64,000 nucleotides of DNA from positions 237,633 through 301,632 of the forward strand of contig JAFXZS010000016.1 in NCBI GenBank assembly GCA_017541105.1. The letters run 5' to 3'. The stretch's first letter is position 1. Every line of letters starts with the position of its first letter. The position numbers and the translations under genes are program-made. The DNA comes from Clostridia bacterium (GTDB lineage: Bacteria > Bacillota > Clostridia > Christensenellales > Aristaeellaceae). Below the pieces are notes generated by a model. It was not told the DNA's origin, did not search any database, and saw only the letters and a list, made by a program, of their open reading frames with translations. Below are positions 9,601-18,938 of this stretch, piece by piece.

Positions 9601-10763
9601 GAATGACACCTTTCGGATGGAGATTCGCCGGGGCGCTGGCCGGAATTTTCATGCTGCCCGGGTTATATCTTTTGGGCAAGCAGCTGACGAAACGCACATG
9701 GCTTGCCGCAATCTCCTGCCTGCTGATGGCGCTTGACTGCATGCATCTGACACAGACACAGATCGCGACGATTGACAGTTTCCCGGTTTTATTCATCATC
9801 TATGCTTTCTTCTTCATGCTTCGCTTTATACAGACCGATCTGCGCAGCTGTCCATTCCGGAAGATACTTCCTTCCCTGGCACTCAGCGGGCTCTTTATGG
9901 GGCTTTCCATCGCCAGCAAATGGATCGGAATATACGCGGGAATCGGATTGGCTGTGCTGTATTTCTGGCATTGCATGCGGTTTGTTTTCCCAAGGGAAAA
10001 TCTTTCAGGGGAGGAAAGACGTGCCGCGTGGAAGAAGATCATCATTCTTTCCCTGTGGTGTGTTCTCTTCTTTATCCTGGTTCCGCTGATAATCTACCTG
10101 CTCAGCTATATTCCCTATATGGCCTACAATAACCGTATCCGGACCTTCGGCGATTACGTCGACGCTGTATGGCGGGCACAGATCGGAATGCTGAATTATC
10201 ACAGTACCCCCGGACTGGGTATGAACCATCCGTTCTATTCTCCCTGGTGGCAATGGCCGATTATCGGAAAGCCAATGTACTATGCCACGGAACAGTATAT
10301 TGCTTCTTCAGCCGAATACCACCACAGTATTTTCTGCTTCGGCAACCCGGTCGTCTGGTGGGGAGCACTGGCGGCTTTGCCTGCCGGCATTTTCTTCTGG
10401 ATCCGCCGGCGGCATTACAGGATTGAAGGGACGGCATCCAGATGGCATCTGTATGCTCCGAAGCAGGAAATCCGTACAAGATTCCTGTGGATCAGCCTTT
10501 TGGCTCAGTATCTTCCATGGGTGCTGGTTCCCCGGGGAACTTATATATATCATTACTTTGCCAGCGTTCCGTTCCTGATTCTTTCCATAATGATCTGTCT
10601 GCAAAACGATGACAATGACAGAAAAAGGGAAAAGATCGGGGGAGGCGTGCTCTGCATTGCCGCACTGATGATGTTTATCATATTCCTTCCGTATGTTACA
10701 GGCATGGCAGCACCGAAGGAATGGCTCGATATCGGGAAAAGCATTCTTCGCATCTGGTACTGA
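6639..10763 (+). CDS. giant membrane protein: two GT39/PMT-like glycosyltransferase modules plus two beta-sandwich regions
   Basis: A 1374-residue protein. A signal-anchor-like segment (about residues 8-28) leads into a carbohydrate-binding-like region (NLLYNGSFE) and an Asp-rich stretch (about 201-218). A first polytopic module follows, with the loop motif SVDVNCF (Asp289) and FCDYPPLYTYVLG. A soluble region resembling a galactose-binding/F5-F8 fold lies at about 788-890. The second polytopic module is the clearest PMT/GT39 match: STYFDEIYH with Asp950-Glu951, then ETSHPPLGK. GT39-type enzymes move a sugar from a polyprenyl-phosphate donor to an acceptor on the outer membrane face. Here two modules sit in one chain; substrate and acceptor are unknown. 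Start: GAGAGG at 6624-6629 favours ATG 6639 over ATG 6630. The gene interrupts an otherwise DNA-processing operon. Confidence 0.8.
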   Translation: MPEKKGFMRLLFPAFLWMLLICFISAYAEDGSENLLYNGSFEILDEDRMPEGWFTDAYLMDPGYSIFQISDETEGMTSRAAVIHNTAQNDARFAQVVHVNPDSLYCLSGYVLAENVQEGHGANLSVEGVYAFSEKVYDTDGQWEYIEYYGETGPDQNTLTVFARVGGYSGMSKGTARFDDLCLKEVEAVPEGVIADRWFVLDYDDLYDGDDYDDEDGIDTTAGPAWPWITFAAVLYGLIFFAVICQNPKEENTIRSREDKKAFPIVPILLTALALRMILSAMIAGYSVDVNCFLSWGYTMWKNGPARFYLETSFCDYPPLYTYVLGFNSWFSDITGGGDAWTRLVFRFIPCVCDVAGCLMLVTYFRADNRTNRKLPGIVLALTAFNPAMILNSAAWGQMDSVLCMLLLAVAVSAVEGKWIRAIPLYVIAFLIKPQAFMLGFLGLTFIIQAAVKDRKTIKPILAGCGIGILLIAVCVIPFGVNQEFGWLIRKYTDTLSSYPYATVNTANFYYILGGNWKGITQQPHIAAPLLLAAAVLAHGIAWTKLNRNRRFYRIETAVSLLTGLYFLGCAFAGADWSLIGIGAMVYSFMIVISIAVRKGDIRILPYLGALLFILLYVFGIKMHERYLFPALFLLLFAWMLHRDRRILYLLILFTSTMFINEGIVLDNSIRLGASGGHLNTDTVWLADLLSILNILGAGYAVFLGYRLLHGSLLQSPVRIPTVLPVRSIDKSVLETAPSHDRKLHWNRRDTVLLTVITLLYSALCLTTLGSTKAPQTAWTSSSEEEEIVFDLQEYRDDIRILYFAQVSREDFTVSQSEDGILWDEETPAQMDQGQCWKWKYVTYSADNGDGTRTYYNNPETVIHFSGRYIRITSGQVGLAICEILFRDPDGNSIPAVIHSRTGENKDSPLYSDPLALLDEPDTLENLPTVFFGTQDGEAEPSWWNSTYFDEIYHARTGYEFLKGTVPYETSHPPLGKVFMSWCISIFGMTPFGWRFAGALAGIFMLPGLYLLGKQLTKRTWLAAISCLLMALDCMHLTQTQIATIDSFPVLFIIYAFFFMLRFIQTDLRSCPFRKILPSLALSGLFMGLSIASKWIGIYAGIGLAVLYFWHCMRFVFPRENLSGEERRAAWKKIIILSLWCVLFFILVPLIIYLLSYIPYMAYNNRIRTFGDYVDAVWRAQIGMLNYHSTPGLGMNHPFYSPWWQWPIIGKPMYYATEQYIASSAEYHHSIFCFGNPVVWWGALAALPAGIFFWIRRRHYRIEGTASRWHLYAPKQEIRTRFLWISLLAQYLPWVLVPRGTYIYHYFASVPFLILSIMICLQNDDNDRKREKIGGGVLCIAALMMFIIFLPYVTGMAAPKEWLDIGKSILRIWY

Positions 10764-10785
10764 GCAATGAAAGGAATCCACACCG

Positions 10786-12336
10786 ATGAATGAAATGATG
10801 GCGCGTATTTTAAGCATGGGTGTCAGCGGCGTGAACGGATTCCCTGTTCACGTGGAAGTCTTCGGCATCAACGGAATTCCGGGAATCGAGATCATCGGCC
10901 TTCCGGACGCTTCCGTGCGCGAAAGCCGTGACCGTGTACATGCCGCAATCATCAACAGCGGAAGGAGCATGCAGCCCAGAAGAATCACCGTCAATCTTGC
11001 GCCCGCCGATCTGAAAAAGGAAGGTCCGGCTTTTGACCTGCCAATTGCTGTCGGCATCCTGATCGCCATGAAGGAACTGATTCCCTCGGAAAACTTTCAG
11101 CAGGAAAATACTGTCCTCTTCGGAGAGCTGAGCCTTGACGGCCGGATCAGGCATGTCAGCGGTGCACTCCCTATGGTCATCAGCGCAAAGGAGAACGGCA
11201 TTCAGAACGTGATCCTGCCGTCGAGTAACGCGCAGGAGGTTTCCTGTATTGAAGGCATCCGTGTTTTCCCTGTATCCACGCTGGAACAGGTCATCCTTCA
11301 CGCAGAAGGAAAGGAGATGATTGAGCCGCAGGAACAGACCACGTATCAGGAGCTGCGCCGGGAGCATCCTTCCACGGTCGATATGTCCCAGATCCATGGA
11401 CAGAAAGGCGCGCGGCGCGCGCTGGAAGTCGCTGCAGCCGGCGGGCACAACATGCTGATGATCGGTGTTCCTGGCAGCGGAAAGACCATGCTGGCGCGAT
11501 GCCTTCCGGGTATTCTTCCCCCGATGTCCTTTGAAGAAGCTCTCGAGACCACGCGGATCCATTCCATTTGCGGAAAACTTCCGGCAGGAAGCGGGCTGAT
11601 GGTCAGCAGACCTTTTTCCGCGCCGCATCACAGCGCATCTGTTGCCGCACTGATCGGAGGCGGGCAAAATGCCAGGCCGGGAGAGGTATCCCTTGCGCAC
11701 AACGGTGTCCTGTTTCTGGATGAACTGCCGGAATTCAGCCGCAGCGCACTGGAAGCGCTTCGTCAGCCCCTTGAGGACGGTATCGTATCCGTATCAAGAA
11801 TCCGCCATCAGGCGCAATACCAGTCGTCCTTTATGCTGATTGCCGCCATGAATCCCTGCCCGTGCGGATATTACGGGAGTTCAAACCACCCATGCCGGTG
11901 TACACCGCAGGAAATCAGGCGATACCTGGATAAGGTATCGGGACCGCTGCTGGACCGGATAGACCTGCAAATTGAGGTGGATGCGGTGCCCGTACAGGAA
12001 ATTAATGATTCCGAACCCGCAGAGTCTTCCGCCTGTGTCGCTGAACGGGTCGCCCGGGCAAGAGAGATTCAGCAGGAAAGATACAGGGGCACCTCATGCT
12101 TCTGCAACGCACAGCTCGACAACGAGTCTATCCGGAAAACCTGCGGTATGACAAAGGAAGCATCCGCGTTGCTGAATGCCGCGGTGGAAGCCATGAAAAT
12201 GAGCATGCGCGCATACAACCGGATCCTGAAAGTTGCCCGCACGATTGCTGATCTGGACAGATCCGAACCGATTACCTCCGCGCATATTGCGGAAGCGGTT
12301 CAGTATCGGGAACTTGATCAGAAATACTGGAGATGA
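10786..12336 (+). CDS. comM: YifB/ComM family AAA+ ATPase
   Basis: A 516-residue Mg-chelatase-like AAA+ protein. The N-terminal domain is Lon-protease-like (VEVFGINGIPGIEIIGLPD, RITVNLAPADLKKEGPAFDL). The Walker A motif GVPGSGKT is at residues 227-234 and Walker B is LFLDELPEF. The CPCGYYG cysteine motif and the C-terminal RAYNRILKVARTIADL helix are typical. ComM is a branch-migration helicase in natural transformation in some bacteria; the Bacillota homologue is less studied. It lies 22 nt after the glycosyltransferase and overlaps dprA by 4 nt, which supports a role with incoming or recombining DNA. Confidence 0.93.
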   Translation: MNEMMARILSMGVSGVNGFPVHVEVFGINGIPGIEIIGLPDASVRESRDRVHAAIINSGRSMQPRRITVNLAPADLKKEGPAFDLPIAVGILIAMKELIPSENFQQENTVLFGELSLDGRIRHVSGALPMVISAKENGIQNVILPSSNAQEVSCIEGIRVFPVSTLEQVILHAEGKEMIEPQEQTTYQELRREHPSTVDMSQIHGQKGARRALEVAAAGGHNMLMIGVPGSGKTMLARCLPGILPPMSFEEALETTRIHSICGKLPAGSGLMVSRPFSAPHHSASVAALIGGGQNARPGEVSLAHNGVLFLDELPEFSRSALEALRQPLEDGIVSVSRIRHQAQYQSSFMLIAAMNPCPCGYYGSSNHPCRCTPQEIRRYLDKVSGPLLDRIDLQIEVDAVPVQEINDSEPAESSACVAERVARAREIQQERYRGTSCFCNAQLDNESIRKTCGMTKEASALLNAAVEAMKMSMRAYNRILKVARTIADLDRSEPITSAHIAEAVQYRELDQKYWR

Positions 12337-13460
12337 TTCGAATGAACAGGATTCCTGAGAAGCAAATCTGTGAAGCATGGCTTGCCTGTGCTGAACTTCC
12401 CTCCGAAGTGCTTCGGGCTCTGCTGCAGTTGTATGACGGCGCCAGGGGAATTTATGACAGAATCATGTTTCAGAAAGATTCACTGGCCGATTTCCTTTCA
12501 GCCGCGCAGATTCAGCTTCTGCTTGCAGCGGGGTCGCAGAGCCGGCTGGATCGTATGGCAAAACTGCTGAATGAACATCATATACATACCCTGTGTATCC
12601 TGGACGACGATTATCCGGATTCGCTGCGGGACATTCTCGACCCTCCGGGCATCCTGTTCTGGACCGGAAATCTTGCCTGCCTGCAGCAGCCCAGGCGCCT
12701 TGCCATGGTCGGAAGCAGGAGCGCAAGCTATGCCGGGCTGAAAGCAACCGAAAGGATTGCAAAAGAATTAAGCAGGAAGTCTGTCGTAATCATCAGCGGC
12801 CTTGCATACGGTGTGGATACGGAAAGCCACAGGGGATGCATAGAGGGGGGAAGCCCTACGGTTGCAGTCCTCGGATGCGGACTGGACCAGACGTATCCGG
12901 AAAAGAATCTCGAACTGAAAAACAGCATCCTTCAGCACGGAGGGCTGCTCCTCAGCGAATACGCTCCGGAAGTACGACCCATCGGATATCATTTTCCTTA
13001 CAGAAATCGCATTATCAGCGGCCTCGGATGCGCGGTTGTCCTGATGGAGGCCAGAATACGGTCCGGAAGCTTGACCACGGTGGATCACGCTTTGCGGCAG
13101 GGCAAGGAGGTTTTTGCATATCCCGGGGATCCGACTGCTGCCTGTTCCGACGGAAACCGTTCTCTTCTGCGGGACGGCGCAAGATTCTTTACCACCGCGC
13201 AGGACATACTTTCTGACATGAACTGGCTTGACAATCTTCCGCATGTAGGGCAAAATAGCGATTGTTCCGTGAAGAGCATACCGGAAAACGGGGCAGAGAC
13301 TGCCGTGTACAAAGCGCTGGAAAACGGGACCCTCAGTTTTGAGCAGATTCTTGCCGTCACCGGGCTTTCTTCGGCGGAATTGTCCGGGATCCTGACAATT
13401 ATGCAAATCAAGAAAATGATCGATCCGCTTCCGGGCAAGAAATACCAGCTCACGCATTAA
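12333..13460 (+). CDS. dprA: DNA-processing protein DprA
   Basis: A 375-residue DprA/Smf protein, which loads RecA on incoming single-stranded DNA during transformation. The Rossmann-like core carries VGSRSASYAG, ISGLAYGVDTESHRG and VLGCGLDQTYP, then PIGYHFPYRNRIISGL. An N-terminal SAM-like region and a C-terminal winged-helix remnant (LSFEQILAVTGLSSAELSGIL) complete it. Its start overlaps the comM stop; ATG 12342 is an alternative start. DprA is found well beyond naturally competent species, so its presence alone does not show competence. Confidence 0.95.
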   Translation: MIRMNRIPEKQICEAWLACAELPSEVLRALLQLYDGARGIYDRIMFQKDSLADFLSAAQIQLLLAAGSQSRLDRMAKLLNEHHIHTLCILDDDYPDSLRDILDPPGILFWTGNLACLQQPRRLAMVGSRSASYAGLKATERIAKELSRKSVVIISGLAYGVDTESHRGCIEGGSPTVAVLGCGLDQTYPEKNLELKNSILQHGGLLLSEYAPEVRPIGYHFPYRNRIISGLGCAVVLMEARIRSGSLTTVDHALRQGKEVFAYPGDPTAACSDGNRSLLRDGARFFTTAQDILSDMNWLDNLPHVGQNSDCSVKSIPENGAETAVYKALENGTLSFEQILAVTGLSSAELSGILTIMQIKKMIDPLPGKKYQLTH

Positions 13461-13489
13461 TCCTTTGAGTACAGGAGCAGTGATACAGA

Positions 13490-15616
13490 ATGTCGACCAC
13501 CGCAAAGCAGAAACTGATCATCGTGGAGTCTCCCGCCAAAGCAAAAACCATCGGACGTTACCTTGGGAAAGGCTATAAGGTCGAAGCTTCGCAGGGACAT
13601 GTCTGCGATCTGCCCAAGAGCCAGCTCGGCGTGAATCCGGATCAGGATTTTGCCATGAAATACATCACCATCCGCGGCCGGGGGGAAATCCTCAGCCGGA
13701 TCCGGAAAGAAGCCCGCAATTCTTCTCAGATTTATTTCGCAACAGACCCTGACCGTGAAGGGGAAGCAATCAGCTGGCATCTGTATCATGTCCTGGGTGT
13801 CGATGAAAACAAAGCCTGCAGAATAGAGTTCAATGAAGTCACCAAGAAAGCGGTGCAGAACGCGATTAAAAACCCCCGCAAGCTCGATATGGGGCGTATT
13901 GACGCCCAGCAGGCCCGGCGCGCGCTCGACCGGCTGGTCGGATACAAAATCAGTCCGCTGCTTTGGGCAAAGGTGAAAAAAGGGCTTTCTGCCGGAAGAG
14001 TTCAGAGTGTCGCGACGAGGATGGTCGTTGACCGCGAAAATGAAATCAACAGCTTTATTCCGGAAGAATACTGGGATATTTCCGCTCAGTGTGCGGCTTC
14101 CGGCGGAAAGAAGACACAGGTTTTCAAAGCACGGCTTTCCGCGGTAGACGGAAAGAAAGCACAGATTACAAACGGTGAGGATGCGGAAAACGTACGAAAG
14201 CTGATTGAGAAAGACGCATTTATTGTGTCGGAAATCAGAAACAAAGAGAAGAACAAAATGCCTTCACCGCCCTTTACCACGTCCAGCCTGCAGCAGGAGG
14301 CAGGCCGGAAGCTGAGTTTTACAACTTCACGAACGATGCAGGTGGTTCAGCAGCTGTACGAAGGAATCGAGATCCAGGGGGAAGGCACGCAGGGCCTTGT
14401 TACGTATATTCGTACCGATTCCGTACGCATCAGCGACGAGGCGATGGAAGCTGTACGCGCATTCATACCGGAAAAATACGGTCCCGAATACCTGCCTAAT
14501 GAAAAGAATGAATATAAAGGACGAAAAAACGCACAGGATGCGCACGAAGCCATCCGTCCCACGGATGTGCGACGTACGCCTGAACAGATAAAAGCGTCGC
14601 TTACACGGGAACAATTCATGCTTTACAGGCTTATTTATAACCGCTTTGTCGCCAGCCAGATGGCACCGGCTGTTTACCAGACCATGACGGCAGAGATTAC
14701 CGGGAAGAGCACCAGCCTGCGCTTTTACGGAGAACACAAGACTTTTTCGGGTTTTACCGCGCTGTATGAAGAAGGCACCGACGAAAGCGTGGATTCCATG
14801 GAAACGAATCTTCCGATTCTGAAGGAAGGACAGGCGATCACCGTACAAAAAGTCGACTGTGAGCAGCACTTCACGCAGCCGCCGAGCAGATATACCGAAG
14901 CAAGCCTTGTGCGCACGCTGGAGGAAAACGGAATCGGAAGGCCTTCCACCTACGCGCCTACCATTTCCACCATCATTTCCCGCGGATATGTCTCCCGGGA
15001 AAAGAAGCGGCTGTATCCGACTGAACTCGGCATCATGATCACCGACATGATGAACAAATATTTCCGTGAAATCGTGGATACGGAATTTACGGCTCTGATG
15101 GAATCAAGGCTGGATGCCGTGGAAGAGGGAAGGGAAGACTGGAAGCAGATTCTGCGGGATTTTTATCCGGAGTTTGAACACACGCTGGGCATTGCCGAAA
15201 AAGAAATAGAAAAAATCGACATCAAGGATGAAATCAGCGATGTCGTCTGCGATCAGTGCGGCGCACGGATGGTTTACAAGATGGGAAGATTCGGAAAGTT
15301 CCTGGCTTGCCCGAACTTCCCGAACTGCCGGAACACCATGCCGCTGCTGACCTATATTGACGCACCGTGCCCGAAATGCGGAAAGCGGCTTCTGGAGAAA
15401 GTCAGCAAGAAAAGCCGCAAGTTCTACGGATGTGAAGGATACCCGAAATGTGATTTTGTCAGCTGGGACAAGCCTGTTTCAGCGCATTGCCCGCAATGCG
15501 GAAGCTATATGATCGAAAAGAACAACGGCAAAGGCCAGCTCATGCACCTGTGCTCAAATGAAAAATGCCGCTACAAAACAGTTGTGAATCAATCTGAGGA
15601 AGTACTCGATGACTAA
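13490..15616 (+). CDS. topA: DNA topoisomerase I (type IA)
   Basis: A 708-residue type IA topoisomerase that relaxes negative supercoils. The Toprim domain opens the protein ([13 protein letters not shown], then [10 protein letters not shown]). The catalytic Tyr306 lies in [11 protein letters not shown], with GRPSTYAPT further on. The C-terminus has three tetracysteine zinc ribbons (starting near CDQCG at residue 587, CPKCG and CPQCG). Length and layout are normal. In Bacillota topA usually follows dprA and precedes trmFO, exactly as here. Its last 8 nt overlap trmFO. Confidence 0.97.
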   Translation: MSTTAKQKLIIVESPAKAKTIGRYLGKGYKVEASQGHVCDLPKSQLGVNPDQDFAMKYITIRGRGEILSRIRKEARNSSQIYFATDPDREGEAISWHLYHVLGVDENKACRIEFNEVTKKAVQNAIKNPRKLDMGRIDAQQARRALDRLVGYKISPLLWAKVKKGLSAGRVQSVATRMVVDRENEINSFIPEEYWDISAQCAASGGKKTQVFKARLSAVDGKKAQITNGEDAENVRKLIEKDAFIVSEIRNKEKNKMPSPPFTTSSLQQEAGRKLSFTTSRTMQVVQQLYEGIEIQGEGTQGLVTYIRTDSVRISDEAMEAVRAFIPEKYGPEYLPNEKNEYKGRKNAQDAHEAIRPTDVRRTPEQIKASLTREQFMLYRLIYNRFVASQMAPAVYQTMTAEITGKSTSLRFYGEHKTFSGFTALYEEGTDESVDSMETNLPILKEGQAITVQKVDCEQHFTQPPSRYTEASLVRTLEENGIGRPSTYAPTISTIISRGYVSREKKRLYPTELGIMITDMMNKYFREIVDTEFTALMESRLDAVEEGREDWKQILRDFYPEFEHTLGIAEKEIEKIDIKDEISDVVCDQCGARMVYKMGRFGKFLACPNFPNCRNTMPLLTYIDAPCPKCGKRLLEKVSKKSRKFYGCEGYPKCDFVSWDKPVSAHCPQCGSYMIEKNNGKGQLMHLCSNEKCRYKTVVNQSEEVLDD

Positions 15617-16937
15617 TCCTGTCGCTGCTGTCGTCGGTGCCGGACTGGCAGGGTCGGAAGCTGCCTGGCAGCTGGCTGAACGAAATGTCGTGGTTCATCT
15701 GTATGACATGAAGCCGGAAAAGAAAACTCCCGCGCATCATTCGGATCAGTTTGCCGAGCTTGTCTGTTCCAACAGTTTCCGGGGGGAGAGGCTTTCCAGC
15801 GCTGTCGGCCTGCTGAAGGAAGAAATGAGACGCCTGGGTTCGCTGATCATGTACTGGGCCGACCGGACAAGAGTTCCCGCGGGAGACGCGCTGGCCGTAG
15901 ACCGGTCATCCTTTTCCGAAGGGATTACGCAGGCACTGCGCAGCCATCCGAATATCATCCTTCACGAGGAGGAAATCACTTCCATCCCGGACGGTCCGGT
16001 CATTGTCGCCACCGGTCCCCTGACAAGTCCGGCATTGGCTGAATCCATACAGCGTCTGCCGGGGCTGCGGACATTGAATTTTTATGACGCAGCAGCTCCG
16101 ATTGTCATGCGGGATTCGCTGGATGAAACAAAAATGTTCCGTCTCAGCCGTTACGGACGCGGGAATGATTATCTGAACTGCCCTATGACAGAAGCGGAAT
16201 ACAATTTCTTTATTGATGCGTTGCTGAACGCAGAGACCGCTGTAATTCACGGATTTGAGGAATCCGGCGTGTTTGAAGGGTGCATGCCGATTGAGAGCAT
16301 GGCACGAAGGGGAAGAATGGTTCCCGCGTTCGGACCGATGAAACCTGTCGGCCTCCGTAATCCGAGGACCGGAAAAGAGCCCTTTGCGGTCGTCCAGCTA
16401 AGGCAGGATGACACCCACGAAACAATGTACAACATCGTCGGTTTCCAGACACGGCTGAAATTCCCCGAACAGAGAAGAGTTTTCGGGCTGATTCCCGGGC
16501 TGGAACATGCAGCTTTTGCCAGATACGGCGTTATGCATCGGAATACATTTCTGAACAGCCCGGGATTCCTGAATGAACGATATGAAATGATACAGCGGCC
16601 GTTGTGTTATTTTGCCGGACAGATGACCGGCGTGGAAGGCTATGTGGAAAGCGCCGGAAGCGGTTTGTATGCGGGATGGAGCCTGGCGGAACAGCTGCAT
16701 GGCAGAACACCTGTCACGCTGCCTGCGCATACGGCAATCGGCGCTATGGGAAAATACATAGCCGCACCGAACCCACGATTTCAGCCAATGAACTGTACAT
16801 TCGGGATCATCGATCCGCTTCCCGCAATACCGGGCATGAAAAAGATCCGTGACAAGAAGCAGCGGTATGAAGCCATTTCAGAGAGATCATTGCAAACCAT
16901 TAATTCCCTGACCGGGAAGACAGGAGGCATAGGATGA
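15609..16937 (+). CDS. trmFO: methylenetetrahydrofolate-tRNA-(uracil-5-)-methyltransferase TrmFO
   Basis: A 442-residue FAD- and folate-dependent enzyme that makes m5U54 in the T-loop of tRNA. It has the dinucleotide-binding motif [13 protein letters not shown] at the N-terminus, the conserved CSNSFRG segment, [10 protein letters not shown], and the [15 protein letters not shown] motif with GLYAG. Bacillota use TrmFO in place of the SAM-dependent TrmA. The start overlaps topA by 8 nt and the end overlaps hslV by 4 nt, so topA, trmFO and hslVU form one transcript. Confidence 0.96.
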   Translation: MTNPVAAVVGAGLAGSEAAWQLAERNVVVHLYDMKPEKKTPAHHSDQFAELVCSNSFRGERLSSAVGLLKEEMRRLGSLIMYWADRTRVPAGDALAVDRSSFSEGITQALRSHPNIILHEEEITSIPDGPVIVATGPLTSPALAESIQRLPGLRTLNFYDAAAPIVMRDSLDETKMFRLSRYGRGNDYLNCPMTEAEYNFFIDALLNAETAVIHGFEESGVFEGCMPIESMARRGRMVPAFGPMKPVGLRNPRTGKEPFAVVQLRQDDTHETMYNIVGFQTRLKFPEQRRVFGLIPGLEHAAFARYGVMHRNTFLNSPGFLNERYEMIQRPLCYFAGQMTGVEGYVESAGSGLYAGWSLAEQLHGRTPVTLPAHTAIGAMGKYIAAPNPRFQPMNCTFGIIDPLPAIPGMKKIRDKKQRYEAISERSLQTINSLTGKTGGIG

Positions 16938-17473
16938 GCAGCCCTTTCAAAGGAACCACAATCTGCGCGGTTAAACGCGCCGGTGAAATCGCAATTGCCG
17001 GTGACGGCCAGGTCACTATGGGAGAACATACCATTTTCAAGACAACGGCGCGGAAAGTCCGCAGGCTGTATAACGGACAGGTTGTAGTCGGTTTTGCCGG
17101 AAGCGTCGCGGATGCATTTACGCTGTGTGAAAAGTTTGAGGAAAAACTGCAGCAGTCGGGCGGAAACCTGGAAAAGGCCGCGGTATCCCTGGCACAGAGC
17201 TGGAGAGGCGACCAGATTATGCGCCAGCTGGAATCGATGATGATCGTTGCGGATAAGAATCAGCTGTTGATTCTGAGCGGTACGGGAGAAGTCATTGATC
17301 CCGAAGAAGGCATTGCCGCCATTGGCTCCGGCGGGAATTATGCTCTCGCTTCCGCCCGTGCCCTGATGCAAAATACCGATCTGTCCGCAAAGGAAATCGC
17401 GGAGAAATCTCTTCAGATTGCGGCCAGCATCTGCGTCTTTACCAATGACCATATCACGGTGGAAACCGTTTGA
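16934..17473 (+). CDS. hslV: HslV (ClpQ) protease subunit
   Basis: A 179-residue proteasome-like protease, partner of HslU. The core [38 protein letters not shown] and [16 protein letters not shown] is canonical. The N-terminus reads [13 protein letters not shown], which is a few residues longer than the MTTI-type N-terminus of E. coli HslV and resembles Bacillus subtilis ClpQ (CodW), where Ser is reported as the N-terminal nucleophile. By that analogy Ser2 rather than the internal Thr may be catalytic (inference). It is followed by hslU after 17 nt. Confidence 0.95.
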   Translation: MSSPFKGTTICAVKRAGEIAIAGDGQVTMGEHTIFKTTARKVRRLYNGQVVVGFAGSVADAFTLCEKFEEKLQQSGGNLEKAAVSLAQSWRGDQIMRQLESMMIVADKNQLLILSGTGEVIDPEEGIAAIGSGGNYALASARALMQNTDLSAKEIAEKSLQIAASICVFTNDHITVETV

Positions 17474-17490
17474 CAGGGGAGGAGCATACG

Positions 17491-18864
17491 ATGAGCGAAC
17501 AGTTCACACCCCGGCAGATTGTTCATGAACTGGATCGGTTTATTGTCGGCCAGCAGGAAGCAAAGAAAGCGGTTGCCATTTCCCTGCGGAACCGATACCG
17601 CCGAAGCAGGGTGGAAGAACACCTGCGGGATGAAATCATCCCGAAAAACATTCTGATGATCGGTCCGACCGGTGTCGGAAAAACGGAAATCGCCAGAAGG
17701 CTTGCGAAACTCGTTAACGCGCCTTTCATTAAGGTGGAGGCTACAAAATTTACCGAAGTGGGTTACGTGGGGCGTGATGTGGAAAGCATGATCCGGGATC
17801 TGGCAGAGAATGCCATCCGGATTGTCCGGAAGGAACATGAGGAAAAAGTCCTGCCGAAAGCCCGCGTTCTTGCAGAAGAAAGGCTCTCCGACCTGCTTGC
17901 GCATCCGCAGAAAAAAAACACCGCCGGAAACCCTCTGGATTTCCTGCTCGGAAGGCAGAAGGATCAGATTGCATCTTCTTCCGAGGAAATGAGTCAGCTG
18001 TCCAAAAAGAAGGAAGAAATCCGGCAGCAGCTTCTTCGCGGTGAAATAGAAGATCTTGAACTGGAACTGGAAGTTGAGGAAGAAGCTCCGACGCTTGAAT
18101 TGGGCGGATCCAGCATCAGCCTGGGCGATATGATGGGCAACATGATGCCGAAACGTACCCGGATGCGCCATGTAAAGGTTCGCGAAGCCCGGAAAATCCT
18201 GACCGATCAGGAAGCCGCGAAACTGATCGACAACGACGCGGTTCAGGAGGAAGCGATCCTTCGGGCTGAACAGAACGGTATTGTATTTATTGACGAAATT
18301 GATAAAATTGCCGGCAATAAGGGCGGCAGCGGTCCGGATGTGAGCCGGGAAGGTGTGCAGCGTGATATCCTGCCGATCGTCGAAGGGTGTACCGTGAACA
18401 CCAAATACGGCGCCATCAAAACAGACTATATGCTGTTTATCGCGGCAGGCGCGTTCCATGTCAGCAAAGTATCCGACCTGATCCCGGAACTGCAGGGACG
18501 GTTCCCGGTGCATGTCCAGCTACACAGTCTGACGAAAGAAGATTTCAGGCAGATCCTGACCGTCCCGGAGAACGCGCTGACAAAGCAGTACCGCGCGCTT
18601 CTGGAAGTGGACAGGGTTTTGCTCACCTTTGAAGACAGCGCCATCGACGCCATTGCGGAAGCCGCATGCAATGCGAATGACCAGGCGGAAGATATCGGCG
18701 CAAGAAGGCTTCACGCTGTCTTTGAACAGCTGCTGGAAGACATTTCCTTCAACGCGGGAGATGAAAACATGCCTCCCTTTGAGCTTGTCATTGATGATAA
18801 ATATGTGAACGATCATCTGAAAGGTGAAAACAAGCCCGCAGACATGAAAAAATACATTCTGTAG
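17491..18864 (+). CDS. hslU: HslU (ClpY) ATPase subunit
   Basis: A 457-residue AAA+ unfoldase that feeds substrates to HslV. FTPRQIVHELDRFIVGQ opens the protein; Walker A is GPTGVGKT (58-65) and Walker B is VFIDEIDKI (about 266). The I-domain between them contains an acidic stretch (about 188-200). The sensor and C-terminal domain end in VNDHLKGENKPADMKKYIL, the tail expected to dock into HslV. ATG 17491 follows GGGGAGGAG; the frame is open to a TTG at 17470, which is less likely. In many Bacillota codY follows hslU, but here proC follows. Confidence 0.96.
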   Translation: MSEQFTPRQIVHELDRFIVGQQEAKKAVAISLRNRYRRSRVEEHLRDEIIPKNILMIGPTGVGKTEIARRLAKLVNAPFIKVEATKFTEVGYVGRDVESMIRDLAENAIRIVRKEHEEKVLPKARVLAEERLSDLLAHPQKKNTAGNPLDFLLGRQKDQIASSSEEMSQLSKKKEEIRQQLLRGEIEDLELELEVEEEAPTLELGGSSISLGDMMGNMMPKRTRMRHVKVREARKILTDQEAAKLIDNDAVQEEAILRAEQNGIVFIDEIDKIAGNKGGSGPDVSREGVQRDILPIVEGCTVNTKYGAIKTDYMLFIAAGAFHVSKVSDLIPELQGRFPVHVQLHSLTKEDFRQILTVPENALTKQYRALLEVDRVLLTFEDSAIDAIAEAACNANDQAEDIGARRLHAVFEQLLEDISFNAGDENMPPFELVIDDKYVNDHLKGENKPADMKKYIL

Positions 18865-18938
18865 ATATTTCACACATCATCTGCCTCACAGCCCGCCCGC
18901 CGGAAAGATCCGGCCGAAAACCAAAGGAGGAATGCATC

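Noticed and set aside
17413-18513. 366-codon - strand frame over hslU
   Set aside because: It is opposite the conserved HslU frame and has no recognisable domain.
18880-18935. Terminator after hslU
   Set aside because: The GCCGGA/TCCGGC hairpin is short and lacks a T tract.
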